A stretch of 64,000 bases of DNA from Persicirhabdus sediminis (GTDB lineage Bacteria; Verrucomicrobiota; Verrucomicrobiia; Verrucomicrobiales; Akkermansiaceae): contig NZ_JAENIM010000039.1 in assembly GCF_016595495.1 (NCBI RefSeq), positions 230,659-294,658 of the forward strand, in the 5' to 3' direction. Shown in pieces: positions 8,132 through 16,692 of the stretch. Made by a program: the position numbers and the translations under genes. The notes beneath the pieces are model-generated. The model was given only the letters and a program-made list of their open reading frames with translations. It did no database searches and was not told the origin of the DNA. Each line of letters starts with the position of its first letter. The first letter of the stretch is position 1.

Positions 8132-8863
8132 AAATGTCTGGTTTTCTAGCCAGCCCACGATGAGTGGACGGTAGGTGGTTAGGTTGCCGATTACGCGGTA
8201 TTTGGATCGTTTCAAGCTGCTAGCATTTTCAGTGCTTTGGTCCACTACAGATTTTGATGCTCCGCCAGATGAATGGATGTAGCGGATTTCGTCATCTAGG
8301 TTGACGATGAATGCGACGTGTTTGTCTAAGCCGACGATGTAGATTCCCAGTCCATGGTCGCGGACTTTTTTGAGAAATTTTTCGTAGCTAGTTTGTGTGT
8401 AGATATTGAGATTCTGCCTAGGTAGAAATGTTCTCAATATATTTTGTGAAGGTTGTTGGGCTAAGCGGATGCGGTTTACTTTGAAGCCAGCGTCGCGCAT
8501 GATTACAGAGACAAAATACCCGCAGGCGATTTTCTCCTCACCGGGTGTGGTAGAGGTGCCGTTAAAATCCCACGGTGTAGTGAGCCAGCAGCGCATCAGT
8601 TGAGGCATGAATTCCTCTAATGTGTTGGAGGCTTTTGTTACTATCAGATCTCGCTCACTGTCACTCTCTGCGGCATTGTAGGCTTCGGCTAATTTTTCTC
8701 GCCGAAGTGCTAGTTTTTCTATGAGGAATGCATAGCGCGCCGGCTGAGCAGATTCAGCCGGCTGATTTAATCCAGCCCAGTCAATAGCCGGTAGCTGATA
8801 GCTATTGATAAAAAATATCAAAGCTGCGAGCCCAGCGCTGGCAATGGATAGATATCCAAACAT
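8117..8863 (-). CDS. Membrane-anchored NlpC/P60-like putative cysteine peptidase
   Basis: A 248-residue protein with one N-terminal hydrophobic segment (LSIASAGLAALIFFINSY, about 5-22) that could be an anchor or uncleaved signal. A helical stretch follows, then a domain with Cys114 at the start of a helix (IACGYFVSVIMRDAGF) and His182 on a strand (DKHVAFIVNL). That Cys-helix then His-strand order is what papain-like NlpC/P60 and CHAP amidases show. The assignment rests on this pattern only. The ATG overlaps the pepP stop by one base (TAATG), so it is translationally coupled to the tlyA-nadK-pepP run. Confidence 0.5.
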   Translation of the reverse strand: MFGYLSIASAGLAALIFFINSYQLPAIDWAGLNQPAESAQPARYAFLIEKLALRREKLAEAYNAAESDSERDLIVTKASNTLEEFMPQLMRCWLTTPWDFNGTSTTPGEEKIACGYFVSVIMRDAGFKVNRIRLAQQPSQNILRTFLPRQNLNIYTQTSYEKFLKKVRDHGLGIYIVGLDKHVAFIVNLDDEIRYIHSSGGASKSVVDQSTENASSLKRSKYRVIGNLTTYRPLIVGWLENQTFKTHS

Positions 8864-10158
8864 TAATGTTGGGAGGCCATGAGCGCCTCGATTTCATCGG
8901 CTTCGATAGGAATGGTGGCCATGAGGTCTAGGTTTTCCTTTTCGCCGATGAGGTAGTTATTTTCTAATCGTATGCCAATGGCTTCTTCTGGAATGTAGAT
9001 GCCGGGCTCGATGGTGAATACATTGCCTACCTGAAATGGTGTATGGCGGCAGCTGACGTCGTGCACGTCCAGCCCGAGGTGGTGGGAGGTGCCGTGCATG
9101 AAGTAGCGTTTGACGAGCGCTTTGTCAGGCCCTTGTTGTTTTGCTTCCTCGGCGTCGATGAGGCCGAGCCCGATGAGTTCACCTTCGATGAACTCAATCA
9201 CAGCATTCTGATAGTCGGCATAAAGTGTGCCTGGTCTGAGGATGGTGTTAGCATAGCGCAGTGTTCTCAGTACCGCATCGTAGACTTGGCGTTGTCGTTT
9301 GCTAAATTTGCCATTAACGGGCACCGTGCGCGTCATGTCCGCATTCCAGTTAGCGTATTCTGCACCCACATCCATGAGTATGATTTCGCCATCTAGGCAG
9401 ATCTCATGGTTGTCGACATAATGGAGTATGCAGCTATTTTTTCCGCTGGCAATGATAGGGGTGTAGGCAAAACCATTTGATCGCTGACGGAGAAATTCGT
9501 GCGCGTATTCAGCTTCGATTTTCCACTCGCCGACGCCTGGGCGAATATATTTTAGTACCCGTCTGAATCCGTCTTCGGTAATCTGGCAGGCGCGTCTAAT
9601 TTGCGCAATCTCTAGCTGGTCCTTGACCATGCGCAGTTGCGTCATTAGCGGAGCTAGACGCTCTAACTTCTGCAGCGGGAACTGCTTGATGAATGAGTTG
9701 ATGTAGCGCTCATTGCGGGTGACGACACGGGATTCTGAACGGATGTGTTCATTACTTAAAAGATAAGCATATTCGGATTGATAGATGAGGCTCTGCAGCA
9801 CGGCATCAAATTGCTCAGTCCAATGAACTGTCTGAATGCCTGAGAGTTTACTGGCCTGATGCAGGCTCAGTTTTTCACCTTCCCAAACCGCAATGTGTTG
9901 ATCTGTACGGCGCACAAATAGGATTTCGCGATGTTTTTCCTCAAGCGCATCTGGATAGAGAATGAGGATGCTTTCTTCTTGATCAATTCCCGTTAGGTAA
10001 TAAAAGTCGCTGTTTTGTTTGAATGGCATGACGCCATCCGCATTGGTTGGCATGATGTCATTAGAATGAAGTATGACGATGCTATTGGACTTGAGCAGCG
10101 GATTCAGTCGCTGGCGGTTGTTGATGAATAGCTGGGAGTCGACGGGCTCATATTTCAT
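8863..10158 (-). CDS. pepP: Xaa-Pro aminopeptidase (M24B)
   Basis: The 431-residue product removes N-terminal residues preceding proline. An AMP_N domain (about 1-130: EPVDSQLFINNRQRL, NSDFYYLTGIDQEESILIL) precedes the pita-bread catalytic domain. The dinuclear-metal ligands are visible as MDVGAEYANWNADMTRT (two Asp), HGTSHHLGLDVHD (His), FTIEPGIYI (Glu) and IGIRLENNYLI (Glu). I chose the ATG at 10158 because family members begin at this point. An in-frame start at 10212 would add 18 unconserved residues and overlap nadK. The downstream gene starts inside its stop codon. Confidence 0.92.
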   Translation of the reverse strand: MKYEPVDSQLFINNRQRLNPLLKSNSIVILHSNDIMPTNADGVMPFKQNSDFYYLTGIDQEESILILYPDALEEKHREILFVRRTDQHIAVWEGEKLSLHQASKLSGIQTVHWTEQFDAVLQSLIYQSEYAYLLSNEHIRSESRVVTRNERYINSFIKQFPLQKLERLAPLMTQLRMVKDQLEIAQIRRACQITEDGFRRVLKYIRPGVGEWKIEAEYAHEFLRQRSNGFAYTPIIASGKNSCILHYVDNHEICLDGEIILMDVGAEYANWNADMTRTVPVNGKFSKRQRQVYDAVLRTLRYANTILRPGTLYADYQNAVIEFIEGELIGLGLIDAEEAKQQGPDKALVKRYFMHGTSHHLGLDVHDVSCRHTPFQVGNVFTIEPGIYIPEEAIGIRLENNYLIGEKENLDLMATIPIEADEIEALMASQH

Positions 10159-10202
10159 AATATCATTGGAGCGAGAATTTGTGCATTTATCAATGCGAAA
10201 GC

Positions 10203-11051
10203 TTAGTGCCAACGCAGTTTCGTGCGCACAGTTTTGAAAAAACTAGTATCTGAAATCGTTAGTAGCGGCAGAACGTGCGCGGCTTTTTTGATTTTCACAT
10301 GGCTGCCCGGTTTAACTTCGACAATGTCGCGACCGTCAGCATTGAAGAATAGTGTCTCCTCAGTTTTTTCGGACGGGGTGACTTCTATCAGTGAGCTATC
10401 AGCTACTACCATGGTTCGATTGCTCAGGCTATGTGGGCAAATGGGTGTGACAAGAAAGATGTTAGCGTCGGGCGCTACTAATGGGCCTCCAGCTGATAGT
10501 GAGTAGGCGGTAGAGCCTGTTGGAGTGGCGACGATAAGACCATCAGCTCGGTACTGGTTGAGCACCTCGCCATTAATGCGCGTATCTAGACTGACCATGC
10601 GGCTGGTGTGACCTCTTGTTAGTGTCACCTCGTTAAGCGCGGTGAACTGCCTCTGGCTACCGTCGGTTGACTCGATAGTAGCGGTGAGCAAAGTATGAGG
10701 GCTGACGGTGAATTTGTCGTTTTCTATCGCGGAAATAAGTCGCTCCAGTTCGTGTTCGCTGCAGCTAGTTAGGAATCCGAGGTGGCCAGTATTGATTCCG
10801 GCGATGGGTTTGGTGCAGGCGCCAATACGGTAACTCGCATTGAGCATGGTGCCGTCGCCGCCGAGCACCGCGATGATGTCGCAGTGGTCTTTGAGTTGCG
10901 CCGCAGGGATGCCGGGGCCGTTCTCAATGAGGCATGATGTATCGGTTTCTAGCACCCACTCGTGGCCTCTATCTTTTAACAACTTACAGAGGCTGGCTAG
11001 GGTGGCGGGCGAACTGTCTTTATTGGTATTGGCGATGATCCCGAATTTCAC
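10203..11051 (-). CDS. nadK: NAD kinase
   Basis: The 282-residue enzyme phosphorylates NAD to NADP. It shows the GGDGTML motif (about 64-70), GINTGHLGFLT, the NE/D segment ALNEVTLTRG, YRADGLIVATPTGSTAYSLSAGGP and the C-terminal FFNADGR-like strand. All are expected for bacterial PpnK/NadK. The start codon is GTG at 11051. It lies 57 bp after tlyA and upstream of pepP in the same direction; tlyA-nadK adjacency is common in bacteria. Confidence 0.95.
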   Translation of the reverse strand: MKFGIIANTNKDSSPATLASLCKLLKDRGHEWVLETDTSCLIENGPGIPAAQLKDHCDIIAVLGGDGTMLNASYRIGACTKPIAGINTGHLGFLTSCSEHELERLISAIENDKFTVSPHTLLTATIESTDGSQRQFTALNEVTLTRGHTSRMVSLDTRINGEVLNQYRADGLIVATPTGSTAYSLSAGGPLVAPDANIFLVTPICPHSLSNRTMVVADSSLIEVTPSEKTEETLFFNADGRDIVEVKPGSHVKIKKAAHVLPLLTISDTSFFKTVRTKLRWH

Positions 11052-11108
11052 AGTACGTGGATGATAGTTGGTATTAGCTGGATGAAAACAGTTATTTACT
11101 AAATTCTG

Positions 11109-11834
11109 CTAGCGTAACCAGGCTAGAAATTCGACGTTGCCATCTGTGCCAGTTATCGGCGATGGGATGACTTTGATCCAAGTGCGGCCAAGATCTTCAG
11201 TAACAAATTTCTCGATCTTATCCACCGCTTTTTGGTGTAACTTACTGTCGCGCACAATGCCCCCTTTGCCAATCTCGTCTCGACTCAGCTCAAATTGTGG
11301 TTTGATGAGGCAGACAATTTGACCACCTTCAGCTAGACAAGCAAACATTGGAGGCAGGATCTTTGTTAGTGAAATAAATGAAACGTCAGTGACCGCGAGG
11401 TCGACCAACTCGCCGAGATCCTCAACCGTCATGTGCCTAGCGTTGAATTTTTCTTTCACTACGACTCGCGGGTCGCTGCGAAGTTTCCATGCTAGCTGGT
11501 TGGTGCCAACGTCCACTGCGTGAACGCGCGTGGCGCCACGCTGTAGCAGACAGTCGGTAAAGCCACCAGTGGAGGCTCCAACATCAAGGCAAACTAGACC
11601 AGCTGGATCAATTTCGAATTTTTCTAGCGCGCCTTCAATTTTGAAGCCACCACGGCCAACAAACTTAGGTTTTTCTTTCACTTTGAGGTCAGCCTCGCTG
11701 TCGACTTTGGTGCTCGGTTTGCTAACAACCTGGGTGCCGGTCATTACTTCGCCAGCTAGAATCAATCTTTTTGCGATCTCTCTGGATTCGCATAGCCCTC
11801 GGCTAACAAGGAGTTGGTCGACTCGTTCTTTCAT
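11109..11834 (-). CDS. tlyA: TlyA-family RNA 2'-O-methyltransferase
   Basis: A 241-residue protein. An N-terminal S4 RNA-binding domain (ERVDQLLVSRGLCESREIAKRLI, about 3-60) is joined to an FtsJ-like Rossmann methyltransferase. The SAM motif is CLDVGASTGGFTDCLLQRG (about 81-99), and the VTDVSF and LIKPQFE strands carry the Asp and Lys expected of the catalytic set. TlyA proteins methylate rRNA riboses, which is known for the mycobacterial enzyme; the target here is inferred. It sits between a sulfatase gene (22 bp upstream) and nadK. Confidence 0.9.
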   Translation of the reverse strand: MKERVDQLLVSRGLCESREIAKRLILAGEVMTGTQVVSKPSTKVDSEADLKVKEKPKFVGRGGFKIEGALEKFEIDPAGLVCLDVGASTGGFTDCLLQRGATRVHAVDVGTNQLAWKLRSDPRVVVKEKFNARHMTVEDLGELVDLAVTDVSFISLTKILPPMFACLAEGGQIVCLIKPQFELSRDEIGKGGIVRDSKLHQKAVDKIEKFVTEDLGRTWIKVIPSPITGTDGNVEFLAWLR

Positions 11835-11856
11835 GATCTAGCTGGATACGTTATAA

Positions 11857-13365
11857 TTAGTGTTGATTCTTTTTGCCCGTCTCGCGAGTAGATGGGTAGA
11901 CGTCTTGATCCTCTTCTTTGAGTTCTTCACGCACTTCTTTAAGATTAACCTTCATCTTATCCATTAGTGCGGAGTACTCAGGGTTTTCAGCTAGGTTGTG
12001 CATTTCCGTAGGATCTTTTTCAAGATCGAAAAGTTCATAACGCTGCTCTTTAGGAAAGTAGATGAGCTTGTAACGATCTGTACGCACAGCTTGGTGTTGG
12101 GGAATACGGTATCCTTTGTCGTCATAATAACGATAGTAAATGCGTTCTCTCCAGCTGCTAGGTTGTTCACCATTAAGCAATGGAACTAGACTAGAACCTT
12201 GTATATCAGCTGGAATCTCGACGCCAGCTAGTTCTAGCAAGGTTGGTGCAAGGTCAATATTTAGAGCAAATTGGTCCACGCGCTGGCCGCTTTTGGCTTT
12301 CGGGAATTTGATGATTAGCGGCGTGCGAAATGATTGTTCGTAGGCCCAGCGTTTGTCTGACATGCCGTGCTCGCCAAGGTAGAAACCCTGATCAGCCATG
12401 TAAATGAGTACGGTGTTGTCGTCGATTTTTTCGTCTTTGAGCAGTTGGTTTATTTCTCCAACTGAGCGATCAATGCTCTTGGCGCAGCGTAGATAGGCTT
12501 TGATGTAAAATTGATAGCGAGCTGTGGCGCGTTCTTGCGGGCTGAGTTTTCTATCAGCTGGATTACCTTTGCCGCGGCGATCTTTACCTTTTAAGCCTTG
12601 AGCCAGGAATGCATGGAGTTGTTCTATGTTAGGCACCTTGTTGTGAGCCTGAGCGATGCCAGGTCGGCCCTCCCATGTGTCTCTTAGAGTTGATGGCTCG
12701 GGGATGGTATCATTTTCTAGCCAATCGGCATCGCGTGGATCCCACTGGAATGGCGTGTGTGCTGCTTTGTGATGCACAAATAGAGCTAGCGGTTTATCTG
12801 CTGGGCGGTTCTTAATGTGTTCTTCTGCCATGCGGGTAATGACGTCTGAACAGTAGCCTTTTGTCTGTAGCTCGTTAGGCCTCTTATAGTTGGTATCGTT
12901 ATAAAATGTTGGGTCTTCGTAAACCCCTTGGCCCGGAAGGATGAGCCATTCGTCAAAACCTGTTGGATCACTTTTTAAGTGCCACTTTCCAACAAGTACC
13001 GTGTGGTATCCAGCTTCTTGCAGGAGTTGCGGGAATGTCGTCTGGCTGCCATCGAATGTTTCCCACGCGCGTACGCCGTTCATGTGGCTGTATTTTCCCG
13101 TGAGGATGGCGGCTCGCGATGGCGCACAGATTGAGTTAGTGACAAATGAATTAGTAAAAAGGGTGCCTTCTTCGGCTAAGTTATCAATTTCAGGAGTCGG
13201 GTTGAAATCTTTGAATGGCGAATCATAAGAGCCGATGCTTTGATAGGCGTGGTCGTCTGATAGAATGAAGACGATGTTGGGCTGTGCTGCTGAAAGTCCA
13301 AAGACAGCTGTGGCTTGTACGATAGCAAGCGATAGGAATTGGTTAATTTTTAGATTACTGAACAT
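11857..13365 (-). CDS. Secreted formylglycine sulfatase (S1 family)
   Basis: A roughly 502-residue type I sulfatase. A signal peptide (MFSNLKINQFLSLAIVQATA...) precedes the catalytic start PNIVFILSDDHAYQSIG, which holds the Asp pair for calcium. The C-x-P-S-R modification motif is intact (ICAPSRAAILTGKYSH, Cys about 80), and so are the GKWHL and YMADQGFYLGEHGM segments. The C-terminus has the typical YELFDLEKDPTEMHNLAENPE. It should remove sulfate esters from polysaccharides in the periplasm. The substrate cannot be read from sequence. I use ATG 13365 rather than the first possible start at 13389, because it gives a clean signal peptide. Only 22 bp separate it from tlyA. Confidence 0.92.
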   Translation of the reverse strand: MFSNLKINQFLSLAIVQATAVFGLSAAQPNIVFILSDDHAYQSIGSYDSPFKDFNPTPEIDNLAEEGTLFTNSFVTNSICAPSRAAILTGKYSHMNGVRAWETFDGSQTTFPQLLQEAGYHTVLVGKWHLKSDPTGFDEWLILPGQGVYEDPTFYNDTNYKRPNELQTKGYCSDVITRMAEEHIKNRPADKPLALFVHHKAAHTPFQWDPRDADWLENDTIPEPSTLRDTWEGRPGIAQAHNKVPNIEQLHAFLAQGLKGKDRRGKGNPADRKLSPQERATARYQFYIKAYLRCAKSIDRSVGEINQLLKDEKIDDNTVLIYMADQGFYLGEHGMSDKRWAYEQSFRTPLIIKFPKAKSGQRVDQFALNIDLAPTLLELAGVEIPADIQGSSLVPLLNGEQPSSWRERIYYRYYDDKGYRIPQHQAVRTDRYKLIYFPKEQRYELFDLEKDPTEMHNLAENPEYSALMDKMKVNLKEVREELKEEDQDVYPSTRETGKKNQH

Positions 13366-13521
13366 ATCAATAGTGTTTGTGCACGACAATCATGTCGGCA
13401 AACCACTACAATGTCCAGCAACAGGCTATGGCTGGAGGTAGTTTTTTCTCTATGAGCAGACTAGCCAGCTGGCATGCATGTGAAATGCATCCCGTGCTTT
13501 ATGTTATCATTCCTCAGAAAT

Positions 13522-13764
13522 CTAACCAATGATGAGTAAGGTCAAGTAGGGGATGAGTGAAAAAATAATGAGCAATACTTTAAAAATGGCCAAGTAAGCA
13601 AATATCAACATGTCGTAGTTGCTGGGTGAAATATCGAACCATTTACGGTGGATTCGATAAATCGACTTTTTGCCAATGACAAATGCTGCTGTGGAAAACA
13701 TGAGCAGCCAGAAGCCTAGTATGGTTGTCCACATGAAAAAATCAGTAAGTAATGGTATGCTCAT
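13522..13764 (-). CDS. Small two-helix membrane protein, DUF6868-like
   Basis: An 80-residue protein with two strongly hydrophobic segments (about 8-30 and 52-78) flanking a polar turn with YRIHRKWFDIS. This turn and the whole pattern resemble the small DUF6868 family found in marine bacteria; the match is from memory. A strong Shine-Dalgarno (AAAGGAGG) sits 6 nt before the ATG, which supports the gene being real. Function is unknown. It is not tightly linked to its neighbours. Confidence 0.7.
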   Translation of the reverse strand: MSIPLLTDFFMWTTILGFWLLMFSTAAFVIGKKSIYRIHRKWFDISPSNYDMLIFAYLAIFKVLLIIFSLIPYLTLLIIG

Positions 13765-14210
13765 GGTTTGCCTCCTTTGCTATGTAGTTAATGTTGAACG
13801 CAATAAAACAAGCGGAACGGCACTCTAGTTTTGTCTATATATCGATATGCTCGCCTGAATCTAGTGCTGGGGGAGTTTGCGGCGTGCGCTAATTATTGCC
13901 GCGCTACGAGGCTGTGAACTTGTTGGAAAATGTTATCTGTTAGTGAAAATGTGATATTTCAATATCTGTTTAACCGTTGTAGCTAGTTGTATTTTTTGGT
14001 ATTTTTATTTGTGTGTAATCCATTCTGATATAATAAGTTTTGGTTTTGTTCTAGCTGTTTGCTTAAGGTTAGTTAATGCATTTACCTATCGTTGATTGCA
14101 GTCTGATAGGTTGGTTGTAATATTTCTTGTTTGCATACAAATGTGCAAAGTATAAACAGGGGTATGACGCTTCGAGGTTGGGTAAACCACCTCGATCACC
14201 CTTAAGAGTT
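13765..14210. other. Long intergenic region with structured leader of the next gene
   Basis: The stretch is AT-rich between two divergent genes and contains no ORF I can support. The last 80 bp before the plus-strand gene hold a hairpin (14173-14194, CGAGGT/ACCTCG with loop TGGGTAAACC). Upstream of it are conserved-looking single-stranded blocks, GTGCAAAG and GACGC. I could not fit it securely to a known riboswitch class. No tRNA-like fold was seen. Confidence 0.4.
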
Positions 14211-15314
14211 ATGTTAGTTAATCTTGTTCAGCTAAAAAGATGGATATTTACCGCGGCATTGTGGATGATAATTGGTAATGCTGGAGCTAAGAATGAAACC
14301 GTATTATCTGAAAATTTTGATGATGGTTCAGATAGTATTGCTCACGAGAGGGGGAATTTTAAGTGGCATAAGACTTCAAGTAAAGTAGGGAGACGCGGTG
14401 CGTCAGTTAGTCTAGAGGTGCCCGCTAAACAAAAGGGGTTTCTTATGATTAAACCTGGTCTGCCAACTCGCTCGGAGCGCGGCATGGAATTTATTTCATG
14501 GGTCTATTTGGATAGAGGTGATGCCGATACTCAAATATGGCTGCAAGTGATGAGAAAAGGCGAGTGGGTTACCTTGCAAACCTGGATGGAAGGAAGTGAC
14601 TTTACAAAAGGTGAGTGGTCAAAGCTAAGGGGCAAATATCAAACTAGCGAAAGTTTCCCTGCGCGATCAAAGTTTAGATTGGCAATTGTGTCGGCTGGTG
14701 TTGGTGCTCACGTCTATGTAAATAACTTTAGGTTTATAAAGTTAGGTGAGCAGCCAGTTTTTTTGACGGAGGATTTTAATAGCGGTGAGTGGTTAAATGT
14801 CCATGACGGTGACTACGAAAAGGTGAATCTAACGGCTCGTCTGCAGGGTGAAATTGGTAATCCCAATGGTTGGAAATTCTACACCAATAATAGACTTAAT
14901 GAAAATATCTTTGTGGCGGCTGTATCTTTCACTAGGGAGGCTGCAGCAGTTAAAACGGATCGAGTTGTCGCACTAGGTTTGAAAAATGACGCACTGGCGG
15001 CGAAGCCAGTCAAGCTACGTGCAGGGATGGATTTAAAAGTGAGCTTTGATTATCGCTCGGCCAAGCCGGAAGATGTTATATTGTGCGGTCTCTTTAAAAC
15101 CGTGCCGAAGTACAGCGCAGGCGATGGTGGCGGCATCGTGACTAAGGGAGCCATTAGCTGTCATCGGATTACTTTTCCGGGATTGTCATTTGGTTCGATG
15201 ACCAAATCTCTAGGCGCCGTGCCAGCTGACGGTGTCTATCATTTAGTTATCTATAGACGTGGTGCCGGCCTGCCAACTTGGTTTACCAACTTGAAGATAG
15301 AAGGAGAAAACTAA
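14211..15314 (+). CDS. Secreted protein with two jelly-roll-like domains, function unknown
   Basis: The 367-residue product begins with a probable signal peptide (about residues 1-25). The ATG at 14211 is preferred to an upstream in-frame TTG at 14127. Two segments begin in the same way, LSENFDDGSD (about 31) and LTEDFNSGEW (about 186). Each is followed by beta-rich sequence (GASVSLEVPAKQKGFLMI; RLQGEIGNPNGWKFY), suggesting a duplicated carbohydrate-binding-like jelly-roll fold as in LamG/CBM-type domains. No catalytic motif is visible. It stands alone, preceded by a long leader and followed by a terminator. Confidence 0.65.
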   Translation: MLVNLVQLKRWIFTAALWMIIGNAGAKNETVLSENFDDGSDSIAHERGNFKWHKTSSKVGRRGASVSLEVPAKQKGFLMIKPGLPTRSERGMEFISWVYLDRGDADTQIWLQVMRKGEWVTLQTWMEGSDFTKGEWSKLRGKYQTSESFPARSKFRLAIVSAGVGAHVYVNNFRFIKLGEQPVFLTEDFNSGEWLNVHDGDYEKVNLTARLQGEIGNPNGWKFYTNNRLNENIFVAAVSFTREAAAVKTDRVVALGLKNDALAAKPVKLRAGMDLKVSFDYRSAKPEDVILCGLFKTVPKYSAGDGGGIVTKGAISCHRITFPGLSFGSMTKSLGAVPADGVYHLVIYRRGAGLPTWFTNLKIEGEN

Positions 15315-15377
15315 TATTGTTTGTCCTGTATGCAGCCCGTTGGATATTGACAGGCTATCTATAGCTAGAGACTAAAA

Positions 15378-15407
15378 ATGCCGAGCGTCATTGACGACAC
15401 TCGGCAT
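15378..15407. terminator. Bidirectional terminator hairpin between convergent genes
   Basis: ATGCCGAG at 15378-15385 pairs with CTCGGCAT at 15400-15407, with an inner CGTC/GACG stem. An A-rich run lies on each side, giving U-rich tails on both strands. It separates the secreted-protein gene from the convergent peroxiredoxin gene. Confidence 0.65.
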
Positions 15408-15432
15408 GAAAAATGATTAATGAATTGCTAGA

Positions 15433-16062
15433 TTACTTAGAGAGGTAATCGGCAACTCCATCGTGAGAAGGAGTCATGGCGTCTTCACCTTTTTGCCAGT
15501 TCATTGGGCAAACTTCGCCGTTTTGCTCGAAGTGCTGGAGAGCATCCACTGTACGGATCGCTTCGCTGATAGAGCGGCCAATAGGAAGGTTGTTAACCAG
15601 TTGATGTTGGACGATGCCTTCTTTGTCGATGAGGAACAGGCCACGGTAAGCTATCAGTTCGCCTTCAACAGTTACATTCCCTTCGAAGTCTTCAACGTAC
15701 TCACCAGCGAGCACGTCGTAGTCGAATGAGATGGTTTTGTTAGTATCAGCAACGATTGGGTAGGTGATACCTTCGATGCCACCTTTGTTTGGTGGTGTTT
15801 GTAACCAAGCCCAGTGAGAGAATTCTGTATCAGTTGAGCAGCCGATGACTTGAACGCCACGCTTTTCAAACTCTTCGAGTGCTTTCTGGAAGGCGATCAG
15901 CTCAGTTGGGCAAACGAATGTGAAATCTTTAGGGTAGAAGAAGAGCAGAACGTACTTCTCACCGAGGAATTGTTCGAGTGTGAAGTTTTCTACAATCTTG
16001 TTGCCTTCGACAACCGCTGATGCGGAGAAATTTGGTGCTTTTTTACCTACAAGTACAGACAT
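15433..16062 (-). CDS. 2-Cys peroxiredoxin (AhpC/Prx1 type)
   Basis: A 209-residue thiol peroxidase that reduces hydrogen peroxide and organic peroxides. The peroxidatic Cys lies in the motif DFTFVCPTE (Cys about 51). The resolving Cys is near the C-terminus in GEVCPMNW (about 185), the arrangement of typical dimeric 2-Cys Prx. No ahpF or thioredoxin reductase gene is adjacent, so the electron donor is unknown. A 210-bp gap follows before the next gene upstream; I see no convincing OxyR-type site. Confidence 0.93.
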   Translation of the reverse strand: MSVLVGKKAPNFSASAVVEGNKIVENFTLEQFLGEKYVLLFFYPKDFTFVCPTELIAFQKALEEFEKRGVQVIGCSTDTEFSHWAWLQTPPNKGGIEGITYPIVADTNKTISFDYDVLAGEYVEDFEGNVTVEGELIAYRGLFLIDKEGIVQHQLVNNLPIGRSISEAIRTVDALQHFEQNGEVCPMNWQKGEDAMTPSHDGVADYLSK

Positions 16063-16272
16063 GATGTGTTTGGTTTCTTGTTTAAGAAGTTGTCAGTCGT
16101 TTACTCTAAGATGATAAAATATGCAAGTGATTGGATGGATTTTGCTTGGTTCTGATTTTGATCAGGTGTTTTGTTAAGTTTTGATTTTGCTGGCTGTGTG
16201 TGGTTAGGAGATAGCTGGGTGGACTATGTTACACGTGTTGATAGTGTGAGAGTTGGTTAGCTTGCACATGGT

Positions 16273-16545
16273 TTACTGGACGTAGATAACATCCTGTTTG
16301 GCTTCAGCTGCGCGCTGCTGCTCTAGCAATTCCTCGTCGTATCGGCTATCACGGTCAAAAATGACATCGCGGTTACGTTTGATTCTATCGTTGCGATCTT
16401 CGATGCGTTTTTCCATCTGGCTGCGGGAGAAATAGGGTTCGCTATCTTGCACTGGTACAGGGGAGATCTCGCTGTCGTATTGGTTGCAGCTGCTCAAAGT
16501 GATAGCAGCAAGGATAAGCGCGGCTGGAAATGTGGGTGAGTTCAT
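16273..16545 (-). CDS. Small lipoprotein, function unknown
   Basis: A 90-residue protein with a lipoprotein signal (ALILAAITLSSC, lipidated Cys about 20). The remaining part is highly charged and probably helical (RSQMEKRIEDRNDRIKRN, then EELLEQQRAAEAKQ). It is divergent from the TetR/RND efflux operon. The shared 147-bp region contains the two palindromes described separately, so both could respond to the same regulator; this is inference. Confidence 0.65.
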   Translation of the reverse strand: MNSPTFPAALILAAITLSSCNQYDSEISPVPVQDSEPYFSRSQMEKRIEDRNDRIKRNRDVIFDRDSRYDEELLEQQRAAEAKQDVIYVQ

Positions 16546-16626
16546 GTGCTAGAGATGAATGATTGAGACGAAAATTCAACCTCTTATTCGTTCAATCTAA
16601 TGGGCTTGTTATCTAGCATTAGTGGG

Positions 16627-16645
16627 TTTAAAGCACGTGCTTGAA
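16627..16645. promoter_or_regulatory. Palindromic operator candidate 1 for the TetR regulator
   Basis: TTTAAAGCACGTGCTTGAA contains the perfect 12-bp palindrome AAGCACGTGCTT (16631-16642). It lies 48-66 bp upstream of the TetR-family start codon and is nearly repeated at 16674-16692. Autoregulatory TetR proteins typically bind such sites. Confidence 0.55.
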
Positions 16646-16673
16646 GTTTCAGCTTGAATGCTCTGTCAGGGGG

Positions 16674-16692
16674 ATTTAAGCACTTGCTTGAG
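16674..16692. promoter_or_regulatory. Palindromic operator candidate 2 for the TetR regulator
   Basis: ATTTAAGCACTTGCTTGAG repeats the upstream site with a changed centre (core AAGCACTTGCTT at 16678-16689). It ends directly before the ATG at 16693, where a bound repressor would block transcription or initiation. Confidence 0.5.

Noticed and set aside
10159-10212. Upstream start for pepP overlapping nadK
   Set aside because: The extra 18 residues are unlike the family and the AMP_N domain begins at the internal ATG.
13421-13455. Plus-strand terminator TCCAGC/GCTGGA followed by TTTTTT
   Set aside because: No plus-strand gene ends near it; it lies between two minus-strand genes and may be chance.
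14130-14200. c-di-GMP-I (GEMM) riboswitch
   Set aside because: Blocks such as GCAAAG and GACGC are present, but the helix with the GNRA tetraloop and the GGUAGC...UACC partner cannot be placed, so only an unnamed structured leader is reported.
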